From Agromyces sp. CF514 (GTDB lineage Bacteria; Actinomycetota; Actinomycetes; Actinomycetales; Microbacteriaceae), in assembly GCF_900113185.1 (NCBI RefSeq), contig NZ_FOZD01000001.1:186001-250000 (forward strand): a stretch of 64,000 nt of DNA, given 5' to 3'. The notes below the pieces were generated by a model. The model saw only the letters and a program-made list of their open reading frames with translations. It did no database searches and had not been told where the DNA came from. This document shows positions 39,038 to 45,842 of the stretch, piece by piece (position 1 is the stretch's first letter; the number at the start of each line of letters is the position of its first letter). A program made the translations under genes and the position numbers.

Positions 39038-39289
39038 TTAGACCAGCGGGCTTCCGAGCGTGCCGAGCTGACGCTGCAGCTCCGCCATGGCGTGCTGTGC
39101 CTCCTGCTCCGCACGACGGCGCAGCAGCACGGTCTCGGGGGAGCGAAGCGCCTCGCGGCGTCGGCTCCAATCGAGCAGGGCCAGACCGAGACGACGCGCG
39201 GCGCGTTCCTGCAGCCCGAGGGCACGCGGTTGGTAGATGGACGCGCGACCCGGAACGGGGCGAGCGGCGGTGAGTGACGTGGTATTCAC
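39038..39289 (-). CDS. Small hypothetical protein with basic amphipathic core
   Basis: An 83-residue protein that I do not recognise by name. The first part is basic and Pro-rich (AARPVPGRASIYQPRALGLQ), then ERAARRLGLALLDWSRRREA and a predicted helical tail (LLRRRAEQEAQHAMAELQRQ). The RLGLALLDWSRR pattern resembles short uncharacterised proteins common in this bacterial family. The GTG at 39289 follows GAAGGAAA at a suitable gap. It stands alone between a hairpin and a 560-bp gap. Confidence 0.5.
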   Translation of the reverse strand: MNTTSLTAARPVPGRASIYQPRALGLQERAARRLGLALLDWSRRREALRSPETVLLRRRAEQEAQHAMAELQRQLGTLGSPLV

Positions 39290-39605
39290 GGTGATGATTT
39301 CCTTCGTTGGAGTGGTGGTGCATCGAGGATCCGCTCGGCTGGATACCGCGCGGAGAGATCCTTCGAGTGCCTCCGGTGGGCGCGAGCAAGAAGCACGCAT
39401 CCGACTGGACGGCACGGAGTGGCCGGGCGGCACGAGACGTCGCGCGGCGGGGGAGGGTGGCCGATCCGCCGACTTCGGCGAGGGCCGCGCATGATCAGCG
39501 GGTGAAGTCGAACCTGGTCGCGACCGGAGTCGCGCGGTTCGAACGCATCACGCCTGATCAGGCGGAGGGACGATCACCTACCGGAGCAGGTGAGGTCGGG
39601 GCGGT

Positions 39606-39668
39606 TCAGCAGGCCGGAGACACGAGGAGGAATCCGGTGTGAGGCTGCGTGTACGTGAGCTTGTTCAT
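39606..39668 (-). CDS. Candidate 20-residue leader peptide
   Basis: A short frame reads MNKLTYTQPHTGFLLVSPAC then TGA. GAGGAG lies eight bases before its ATG, one of the strongest ribosome-binding sites in the area. It is 316 bp upstream of the small gene at 39038-39289, on the same strand. It could be a regulatory leader or chance; nothing in the sequence proves translation. The rest of 39290-39810 shows no gene. Confidence 0.25.
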   Translation of the reverse strand: MNKLTYTQPHTGFLLVSPAC

Positions 39669-39810
39669 AGGACTCAACTCCTCTCTCAATCGGTGGCGCT
39701 GTCGCCGAGACACGAACCTACCGGGAGATTCACAGTGAGCGCAAGTGCGAATCGCAGGATTCTTCGAAGATCAGTGTCAGCACCGAGACCCGTGCGTGTT
39801 CCGGGCATGC

Positions 39811-39839
39811 GAAAGGCCCCGCCGATGGCGGGGCCTTTC
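39811..39839 (-). terminator. Terminator after the gene at 39854-40375
   Basis: Perfect 13-bp arms GAAAGGCCCCGCC and GGCGGGGCCTTTC with loop GAT, ending in CTTTC on the minus strand, 14 bp after the stop codon. Confidence 0.8.
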
Positions 39840-39853
39840 ACCTCTCTGAAGCG

Positions 39854-40375
39854 TTACAGGGCGGGCGACGACGGCGCAGGACCGGGCTCGTCATCGGCGA
39901 CCCAGAGTTCGTCGTCGGCTCGGAAGGTCTGCCAGACGGCGTAGGCGATGCCGGCCGCGACCGCGATGCCCGCGCCGATCGCGAGCACGGCGCCGAAGCC
40001 CGGGCCGCTCTTCGTGGCCGCAGGTGCGACCGCCTTGGGAGAGACGCGCTCGACGGCGCGACGCACTCGCGTGTCGTTGGCGATGTCGCCGATCGAGAGC
40101 ACCGATCCGAGTGCGGAGCCGAGTGCACGTTCGACCCCGTCTCCGGCGGTCGATGCGAACTCGCGGGCCTGGCTCAGTCCAGGGCGCACGTAGCTCTCGT
40201 AGCCGGAGCGCACGCGCGGAACGACCTCTTCGTGGTGGAGTGCGCTCAGCTGACGGCTCGCCTCGCGTGCGACGGCGTTCGCGCGATCGAGTACCTGCTG
40301 CTGATCTCCCCACAGATCTTCAGCAGTGGCGCGCAGCCGCTTGAGTTCCTTCTGGCGCTTGCGTGACAGGCTCAT
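39854..40375 (-). CDS. Hypothetical membrane-anchored coiled protein
   Basis: A 173-residue protein of unknown function. The N-terminal half is charged and helical (MSLSRKRQKELKRLRATAED, QQQVLDRANAVAREASRQLS), then a region rich in small residues and one C-terminal helix at about 133-153 (GAVLAIGAGIAVAAGIAYAV), followed by an acidic tail. The topology suggests a soluble cytoplasmic domain tethered by a tail helix. ATG 40375 follows GGAGGG at five bases. It is divergent from ppiA. Confidence 0.7.
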   Translation of the reverse strand: MSLSRKRQKELKRLRATAEDLWGDQQQVLDRANAVAREASRQLSALHHEEVVPRVRSGYESYVRPGLSQAREFASTAGDGVERALGSALGSVLSIGDIANDTRVRRAVERVSPKAVAPAATKSGPGFGAVLAIGAGIAVAAGIAYAVWQTFRADDELWVADDEPGPAPSSPAL

Positions 40376-40494
40376 CTGACCCTCCATCGATGTGCAGCGA
40401 ATCACTCCATCTTGCCACCGAAACAGCTGGAAGCGAGGTGAGAGTCGCAAACGTGCATTCCCCTTGACGAATCCACGCGTGACAGAATAAAGAA

Positions 40495-41034
40495 ATGCCG
40501 ATTCACACCGCAGTCGCGACGCTCAACACCAACCTCGGACCCATCAAGGTCGACCTCTACGGCCACCACGCGCCGAAGACGGTCAAGAACTTCGTCGGCC
40601 TCGCGACCGGCGAGATCGAGTGGACCCACCCGACCACCGGTCAGAAGACCAACGACCCGCTGTACGACGGCGTCGTCTTCCACCGCATCATCCCCGGCTT
40701 CATGATCCAGGGCGGCGACCCGCTCGGTCAGGGCATCGGCGGTCCCGGCTACCAGTTCGACGACGAGATCAACCCCGAGCTCGACTTCACCGAGCCCTAC
40801 GTGCTCGCGATGGCGAACGCCGGCATCCAGGGCGGCCGCGGCACGAACGGGTCGCAGTTCTTCATCACCGTCGGACCGACCACCTGGCTGCAGGGCAAGC
40901 ACAGCATCTTCGGCAAGGTGACGGATGCCGCCAGCCAGGCGATCGTCGACAAGCTCGCATCCGTGCCGACCGACGGCCGTGACCGACCGCTCGACGACGT
41001 GGTGATCGAGAGCGTCACCGTCGAGCAGGTCTGA
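40495..41034 (+). CDS. ppiA: Peptidyl-prolyl cis-trans isomerase, cyclophilin type
   Basis: A 179-residue cytoplasmic cyclophilin (Rv0009 equivalent) that speeds proline isomerisation. Active-site residues are in VVFHRIIPGFMIQGGDP, and ANAGIQGGRGTNGSQFFITV and HSIFGKV follow. No signal peptide is present. TTGACG at 40464-40469 and an AT-rich stretch just before the ATG form a plausible promoter with a very short or absent leader. The rhomboid gene follows after 7 bp. Confidence 0.96.
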   Translation: MPIHTAVATLNTNLGPIKVDLYGHHAPKTVKNFVGLATGEIEWTHPTTGQKTNDPLYDGVVFHRIIPGFMIQGGDPLGQGIGGPGYQFDDEINPELDFTEPYVLAMANAGIQGGRGTNGSQFFITVGPTTWLQGKHSIFGKVTDAASQAIVDKLASVPTDGRDRPLDDVVIESVTVEQV

Positions 41035-41041
41035 CGATCAG

Positions 41042-41905
41042 GTGACGGATGCCGGCGCAGAACGCGCGAACTTCTGCTACCGGCATCCCGACCGTCAGAG
41101 CTTCGTGCTCTGCCAGCGTTGCGGGCGCACGGTCTGCGGCGAATGCCAGACCGCTGCGCCCGTCGGCGTGATCTGCCCCGAGTGCATGCGCGAGCAGCGC
41201 GCTTCGGCGCCTCGGACCAAGCCCGCGGCCTCCACCCGCCTGCGTTCGGCAGCGGATCGTGGTGCGCCCGTGGTCACGTATTCCCTCATCGGCATCACTG
41301 CCTTCGTGTACCTCCTGCAGTGGATCCCCGGACTCGGGGTGACGAACGCCCTGTTCTTCAGCCCGGTCTTCATGACCGAGGTGTTCCCCGAGCCGTGGCG
41401 CGCCCTGACCTCGGTGTTCCTGCACTCGACGTCGTTGCTCTTCCACATCCTGCTGAACATGTACACGCTCTGGATCTTCGGGCGTCTCCTCGAGCCGATG
41501 CTCGGCCGCGGTCGGTTCCTCGCGTTGTACCTGATCAGCGGCATCGCCGGATCCATCGGAGTCGTGGTGTTCGCCGACCCGGGGTCCCAGGTGCTGGGCG
41601 CATCCGGCGCGATCTTCGGGCTCATGGGCGCCTTCGTCGTCATCCAGCGACGGCTGGGCGGCAACATGACCCAGCTCTACATCCTGCTGGCCGTCAACCT
41701 CGCGATCGGATTCATCCCAGGCGCGAACATCTCATGGCAGGCGCATCTCGGCGGCCTCATCGGCGGCGCGCTCGTGGGTCTCGTGCTCCTCGAGACGCGT
41801 TCGCGCGCCCGCCTCGGCATCCAGATCGGCCTGCTCATCGGGCTCACGGTGGCGTTGCTCGCGATCGGCTGGCTCGTGGCCACCTGGAAGATCGGCGCCT
41901 TCTAG
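41042..41905 (+). CDS. Rhomboid family intramembrane serine protease with zinc-finger head
   Basis: A 287-residue membrane protease (Rv0010c-region position). The N-terminal 55 residues carry four Cys pairs (CYRH, CQRC, CGEC, CPEC), a B-box-like zinc-binding head common in actinobacterial rhomboids. The six-helix core has HILLNMYTLW, catalytic Ser in LGASGAIFGLMGA and His in QAHLGGLIGG. Substrate unknown. It starts at GTG 41042, 7 bp after ppiA, and is likely co-transcribed with it. Confidence 0.92.
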   Translation: MTDAGAERANFCYRHPDRQSFVLCQRCGRTVCGECQTAAPVGVICPECMREQRASAPRTKPAASTRLRSAADRGAPVVTYSLIGITAFVYLLQWIPGLGVTNALFFSPVFMTEVFPEPWRALTSVFLHSTSLLFHILLNMYTLWIFGRLLEPMLGRGRFLALYLISGIAGSIGVVVFADPGSQVLGASGAIFGLMGAFVVIQRRLGGNMTQLYILLAVNLAIGFIPGANISWQAHLGGLIGGALVGLVLLETRSRARLGIQIGLLIGLTVALLAIGWLVATWKIGAF

Positions 41906-41953
41906 TTGTCCACATCTCTCTCCACAACTGGGGAGAGAGTTACACGCGTGTAA
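41906..41953. promoter_or_regulatory. DnaA box and TTACACGCGTGTAA palindrome after the rhomboid gene
   Basis: A perfect TTGTCCACA (41906-41914) begins directly after the rhomboid stop, with a second box-like CTCTCCACA at 41918-41926 and a perfect 14-bp palindrome at 41940-41953. The site lies in the convergent gap to crgA, not at a promoter. Confidence 0.5.
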
Positions 41954-41993
41954 TTGCGACGGGGTGAGCCGCAGCATGCGCGCGCGGGCATGC

Positions 41994-42024
41994 GAAACGG
42001 GCGGATGTCGCATCCGCCCGTTCG
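41994..42024 (-). terminator. Terminator after crgA
   Basis: Perfect 12-bp arms AACGGGCGGATG and CATCCGCCCGTT with a 3-base loop; on the minus strand the stem ends in GTTTCGC. It is 20 bp after the crgA stop. Confidence 0.8.
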
Positions 42025-42044
42025 AGTGAGATCAGTGGTGCCGG

Positions 42045-42284
42045 TCAGCGCCAGCGCGTCGTCATCAGGAAGCCGACGAACGCGATGCCGAAGCCGATGA
42101 GGATGTTCCACGAGCCGAGGTCTGCGATGGGCAGCTTGCCCTGGCTCACGTAGAAGACGATGATCCAAGCGAGTCCGAGCAGCATGAAGCCGAACATGAC
42201 GGGCTTGAACCAGACCGGGTTCGGCGCTTCTTCGCCGCTCGCCTGCTCCGCTCGTGCGGGCTTCGATGATTTCGTACGTGCCAT
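42045..42284 (-). CDS. crgA: Cell division protein CrgA
   Basis: A 79-residue two-helix membrane protein (Rv0011c equivalent) that recruits septal proteins and modulates FtsZ-ring function in actinobacteria. The cytoplasmic lead is basic; NPVWFKPVMFGFMLLGLAWI, the loop QGKLPIADLGSWN and IGFGIAFVGFLMTTRWR match the family. TAGAAT lies seven bases before the ATG, so translation is probably leaderless. Confidence 0.95.
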   Translation of the reverse strand: MARTKSSKPARAEQASGEEAPNPVWFKPVMFGFMLLGLAWIIVFYVSQGKLPIADLGSWNILIGFGIAFVGFLMTTRWR

Positions 42285-42291
42285 GCGGGTG

Positions 42292-42297
42292 ATTCTA
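42292..42297 (-). promoter_or_regulatory. -10 box of crgA (leaderless start)
   Basis: TAGAAT on the minus strand ends seven bases before the crgA ATG; no ribosome-binding site can fit in between. Confidence 0.6.
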
Positions 42298-42342
42298 TCC
42301 GAGACGGCGCGGGACTCACAGCCGAGCGTTGCGCCGGCGGAA

Positions 42343-42348
42343 TAGAAT
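42343..42348 (+). promoter_or_regulatory. -10 box of the sortase operon (leaderless start)
   Basis: TAGAAT ends seven bases before the ATG at 42356. It is 45 bp from the divergent crgA -10 box, so the two promoters share upstream DNA. Confidence 0.6.
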
Positions 42349-42355
42349 CGACCCC

Positions 42356-43180
42356 ATGTCCGAGTCGCCGTCCGAAGGCCGACGCCGCGACCGAGGGCCG
42401 AGCAACGCCCAGGCCGACGGCGCGAAGCCGCGACACCGCGTGAGCGTGGTCGGCGTGATCGGCGAGTTGCTGCTCACGGCCGGCGTGCTGATCCTGCTGT
42501 TCCTCGGCTGGCAACTCTGGTGGAACGACGCGATCATGGCCGGGCAGCAGTCGGCCGCGGCATCCGCCCAGAGCGCCGACTGGGCCGAGCAGGCCCGCGC
42601 CGAGCGCGGCGATGCACCCGCACCGGCTCCCGCCGACTACGGCGAGCCCGTGGTCGGGCCGGCCGATTATCCGAACGGCGAGGCGTTCGCGGTCATGTAC
42701 GTGCCACGATTCGACTCGCCCGGAACCCACGACTCGGTGCGCCAGATCGCCGAGGGCTACGGGCTCGACGTGCTGAACAGCTTCGAGACGGGCGTCGGCC
42801 ACTATCCCGGAACGCAGATGCCGGGCCAGGTCGGCAACTTCGCGATCGCGTCGCACCGCAGCGCGTACGGCGGCGGCATGCACGAGATCGAGCAGTTCCA
42901 GCTCGGCGACCCGATCTACATCCAGACGAAGGACGGCTGGTACACGTACCGCTTCCGTGACTTCGAGTACGTCACGCCCGACACGGTCGACGTGCTGGCC
43001 GCCGTGCCGCGCCAGCCCTCGGTGGCGCCGACCGATCGCCTGATCACGCTGACGACGTGCAATCCGCTCTACTCGACGGCCGAGCGGCTCGTCGCCTACG
43101 GCGTGCTCGACGCGTGGCAACCTGCGTCAGCCGGCCCGCCGGCCGAGATCGCCGACATCGTCGCAACCTGGGGGTCCTGA
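42356..43180 (+). CDS. srtE: Class E sortase
   Basis: A 274-residue membrane-anchored transpeptidase that fixes secreted proteins to the cell wall, preferring LAxTG-type signals in class E. One helix at about 32-55 anchors it; the catalytic domain has His167 in ASHRSAYGG, Cys235 in LITLTTCNPLYSTAERLVAY and Arg244. A polar Ala/Pro linker follows the helix. It begins a short operon with a tiny membrane protein and an amidotransferase, the same order as in other actinobacteria. Confidence 0.93.
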   Translation: MSESPSEGRRRDRGPSNAQADGAKPRHRVSVVGVIGELLLTAGVLILLFLGWQLWWNDAIMAGQQSAAASAQSADWAEQARAERGDAPAPAPADYGEPVVGPADYPNGEAFAVMYVPRFDSPGTHDSVRQIAEGYGLDVLNSFETGVGHYPGTQMPGQVGNFAIASHRSAYGGGMHEIEQFQLGDPIYIQTKDGWYTYRFRDFEYVTPDTVDVLAAVPRQPSVAPTDRLITLTTCNPLYSTAERLVAYGVLDAWQPASAGPPAEIADIVATWGS

Positions 43181-43339
43181 ATGTACGGAGCTCTCTGGCG
43201 GGTCCTTCCCGGCCCGGTCTGGCTGCGCATCATCCTGCTGCTGCTGCTCATCGCGGCAGCGGTCTACGCCCTCTTCACGTGGGTGTTCCCCTGGGTCGAC
43301 GGAATCGTCAACCCGATCGACGTCACGGTGGACCAATGA
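43181..43339 (+). CDS. Tiny conserved membrane protein between sortase and amidotransferase
   Basis: A 52-residue protein starting at the base after the sortase stop and overlapping the amidotransferase start as ATGA. It reads MYGALWRVLPGPVWLRIILL with one helix at about 15-37 and FTWVFPWVDGIVNP after it. Short proteins with the YGxLWRxLPGPxWLR and FPW motifs occupy this place in many actinobacteria. Function unknown. Confidence 0.8.
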   Translation: MYGALWRVLPGPVWLRIILLLLLIAAAVYALFTWVFPWVDGIVNPIDVTVDQ

Positions 43340-43977
43340 CCCGAATCCTCGTCATCGACAACTACGACAGCTTCGTCTACACGCTGAACGGCTACCTGCA
43401 GGAGCTCGGCGCCGAGACCGAAGTGCTTCGCAACGACGCGTTCCCCGAGGCCGAGGTCGCCGACCGCATCGCGGAGTACGACGCCGTGCTGCTCTCGCCC
43501 GGGCCCGGAAAGCCTTCGGATGCCGGCGTCTCGATCCCGTTCGTGCGCGCTGCACTCGAGTCCGGCACGCCGCTGCTCGGTGTCTGCCTCGGCCACCAGG
43601 CGATCGCAGAGGCCTTCGGCGGCGTCGTGACGAACGCCGAGGAACTCATGCACGGCAAGACCTCGAGCGTCGAGCACGACGGGAGCGACTTCTACGTCGG
43701 GGTACCGCAGCCGTTCACCGCGACGCGCTATCACTCGCTCGCCGTCGTCGACGGCACCCTGCCCGACGAGCTCGAGGTCACGAGTCGTACGCACGGCGGG
43801 GTCATCATGGGCCTCCGCCATGTCGAGGCGCCCATCTACGGCGTGCAGTTCCATCCCGAGTCCGTGCTCACCGAGGGCGGCTACCGCATGCTCGGCAATT
43901 GGCTCGCAGTCGCGGGCCTCCCCGAGGCGCCCGAGCGGGCTGCCGGCCTGAATCCCCTGTTGCGCGCTGCCGACTGA
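43336..43977 (+). CDS. pabA: Glutamine amidotransferase, anthranilate/aminodeoxychorismate synthase component II
   Basis: A 213-residue class I glutamine amidotransferase (Rv0013 trpG equivalent) that supplies ammonia to chorismate-using synthases. It has ILVIDNYDSFVYTLNGYL, the oxyanion motif LSPGPGKP, nucleophile Cys84 in GVCLGHQAIAEAFGG and the HPES triad near 177. Tryptophan or folate supply cannot be separated from sequence alone, since no trpE or pabB is adjacent. ATGA overlap with the tiny upstream gene suggests coupling. It converges on pknB. Confidence 0.9.
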   Translation: MTRILVIDNYDSFVYTLNGYLQELGAETEVLRNDAFPEAEVADRIAEYDAVLLSPGPGKPSDAGVSIPFVRAALESGTPLLGVCLGHQAIAEAFGGVVTNAEELMHGKTSSVEHDGSDFYVGVPQPFTATRYHSLAVVDGTLPDELEVTSRTHGGVIMGLRHVEAPIYGVQFHPESVLTEGGYRMLGNWLAVAGLPEAPERAAGLNPLLRAAD

Positions 43978-44028
43978 CCCTGCGGTCGAGCGCTCGCGAA
44001 CCGACGGGCTCGCGATCGGGCAGCGCGA

Positions 44029-44057
44029 CCGTCTGTGAGGCTCCGCCTCACCGACGG
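44029..44057. terminator. Hairpin between pabA and pknB
   Basis: Arms of 13 bases (44029-44041 and 44045-44057), one internal mismatch, and a 3-base loop. It sits between convergent stop codons without a T-tract; bidirectional termination is likely. Confidence 0.6.
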
Positions 44058-44066
44058 CTCAGCGCG

Positions 44067-45761
44067 TCAGCCCGCGCAGTACGTGAGCTCGACCGAGGAG
44101 TGCTGCGGAACGTCGCCGGGCGCCAACGACTGATGCGTCACCGGCGACCCGGGCTGGGCCTTGCAGCCGGCATCGGGCTTCGGAACGGGCGTCAGCTGCA
44201 GGTTCTCCGCCGACAGCAACGACGAGGCGGCGTCGAGCGCCTGCTCGGTGAGGTCTGGCAGCGTGACCATGCCGTTCGAGATCGTGAAGTTCACGGTCGA
44301 CCCGGACTCGACCGAGGTGCCGGCCTCGGGATCCGTGCCGAGCACGACGTCGACGGCCACGGTCGGCGAGGTGGTGCGTGTCTCGGAGCCGGCGACCAGG
44401 CCGGCATCGGTCACCATCTTCTTGGCCGTGTCGATCGTGGCGTTCCGCGCATCGGGGACCTTGATCGATTCACGGCCTGCCGACACGTAGACCGTGATCG
44501 GCTGGTTCGCGTCGACGATCTCACCTGCCGGCGGATCGGTCCGGATCACCAGACCGGCCTCGACATCAGGACTCGTCTCGTCGATGCGCGTTGCGGGCAG
44601 ACCGAGTTGCTGCAACTGCTCGACGGCGTCTTCGTACGTGGTGTCGACGAACGCGGGAACCTCGCGCGCGTTGGAGGGCACCTCGACCGTCGGTTGCAGG
44701 TTGAAGGCCCAGTACATGACCGCGATCACGATCACGATGACGCCGATGATGCCCGACCAGATCCAGACCGCCGGAGGGCGACGCTGGGTGCGGTTCATGG
44801 TCTCGTCTTCGGTGAGCTGGCGAAGGGCCAACTCCGATGTCGAGAGCGAACCGGTCGGCGCTCCGAAGAGCATGGTCGACTCGTCGGACCGCTGGTGCAC
44901 CGGGATCCGTCCGGATGCCGCGGTGTCGATGTCGGCCCGGAACTCGGCCGCGGTCTGGTATCGACCCTCCCTGGTCTTCACGAGCGCGTGCATGACCACC
45001 GCGTCGAGTGCAGGCGAGACCTTGGGGTTGATGACGCTCGGCTTCACCGGGCGCTCGCTGACGTGCTGATAGGCCACGGCGACCGGGGTATCGCCACGGA
45101 ACGGGGGGCGTCCCGTGAGCATCTCGAAGAGCACGACGCCCGTCGAATAGAGGTCGGTGCGCGCATCGACGGTCTCGCCCTTCGCCTGCTCGGGCGAGAA
45201 GTACGAGGCGGTTCCGAGGATCGCCGTCGTCTGGGCGACCGTCGTCGACGAGTCGGAAACGGCGCGGGCGATGCCGAAGTCCATGACCTTCACCTGGCCG
45301 GTGGTGGTGATCATGATGTTGCCGGGCTTGATGTCGCGGTGCACGACCCCGGCGCGGTGGGAGTATTCGAGCGCCGTGAGCACGCCGTCGATGACGCGAA
45401 CGGCTGCCGCGGGTTCGAGCGGCCCGTCGTGGATGATGTCCTTGAGCAGGCGGCCTTCGACGAACTCCATCACGATGAACGGGAGCTGCACCTCGTGACC
45501 CGACGCGTCGGCGACGGTCTCCTCGCCGGCGTCGAACACGCGGACGATCGTCGGGTGCGCCATCCGGGCCGCCGACTGCGCCTCTTGGCGGAACCGCATG
45601 CGGAACGCCGGGTCGGTGGCGAGCTGCGGCTTCAGCAGCTTGATCGCGACCTGGCGACCGAGACGCGTGTCCTGGCCCTCGTGCACGTCCGACATGCCGC
45701 CTCGCCCGATGAGCTGGCCCACGCGGTAGCGCCCGGCGAGAATCTGTCCTTCGTCAGTCAC
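44067..45761 (-). CDS. pknB: Serine/threonine protein kinase with three PASTA domains
   Basis: A 564-residue transmembrane kinase that senses peptidoglycan fragments or lipid II. The kinase domain (about 10-275) has GRGGMSDV, Lys41 in VAIKLLK, HRDIKPGN at about 141-148 and DFGIARA, then the activation loop TTAILGTASYFSPEQ. One helix lies near 332-352; three extracellular PASTA repeats fill about 360-564. This is fewer than the four of M. tuberculosis PknB. The GTG start lies 81 bp after pknA. It is the last gene of the fhaA-to-pknB operon. Confidence 0.96.
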   Translation of the reverse strand: MTDEGQILAGRYRVGQLIGRGGMSDVHEGQDTRLGRQVAIKLLKPQLATDPAFRMRFRQEAQSAARMAHPTIVRVFDAGEETVADASGHEVQLPFIVMEFVEGRLLKDIIHDGPLEPAAAVRVIDGVLTALEYSHRAGVVHRDIKPGNIMITTTGQVKVMDFGIARAVSDSSTTVAQTTAILGTASYFSPEQAKGETVDARTDLYSTGVVLFEMLTGRPPFRGDTPVAVAYQHVSERPVKPSVINPKVSPALDAVVMHALVKTREGRYQTAAEFRADIDTAASGRIPVHQRSDESTMLFGAPTGSLSTSELALRQLTEDETMNRTQRRPPAVWIWSGIIGVIVIVIAVMYWAFNLQPTVEVPSNAREVPAFVDTTYEDAVEQLQQLGLPATRIDETSPDVEAGLVIRTDPPAGEIVDANQPITVYVSAGRESIKVPDARNATIDTAKKMVTDAGLVAGSETRTTSPTVAVDVVLGTDPEAGTSVESGSTVNFTISNGMVTLPDLTEQALDAASSLLSAENLQLTPVPKPDAGCKAQPGSPVTHQSLAPGDVPQHSSVELTYCAG

Positions 45762-45842
45762 GTGCGCGCGGTTCCTCTCTCGTTCAGTCGCGGTCGATGC
45801 GATGCGATCCGCCCGCCTTGCGGAGAGGCGGGCGGATCGGCG

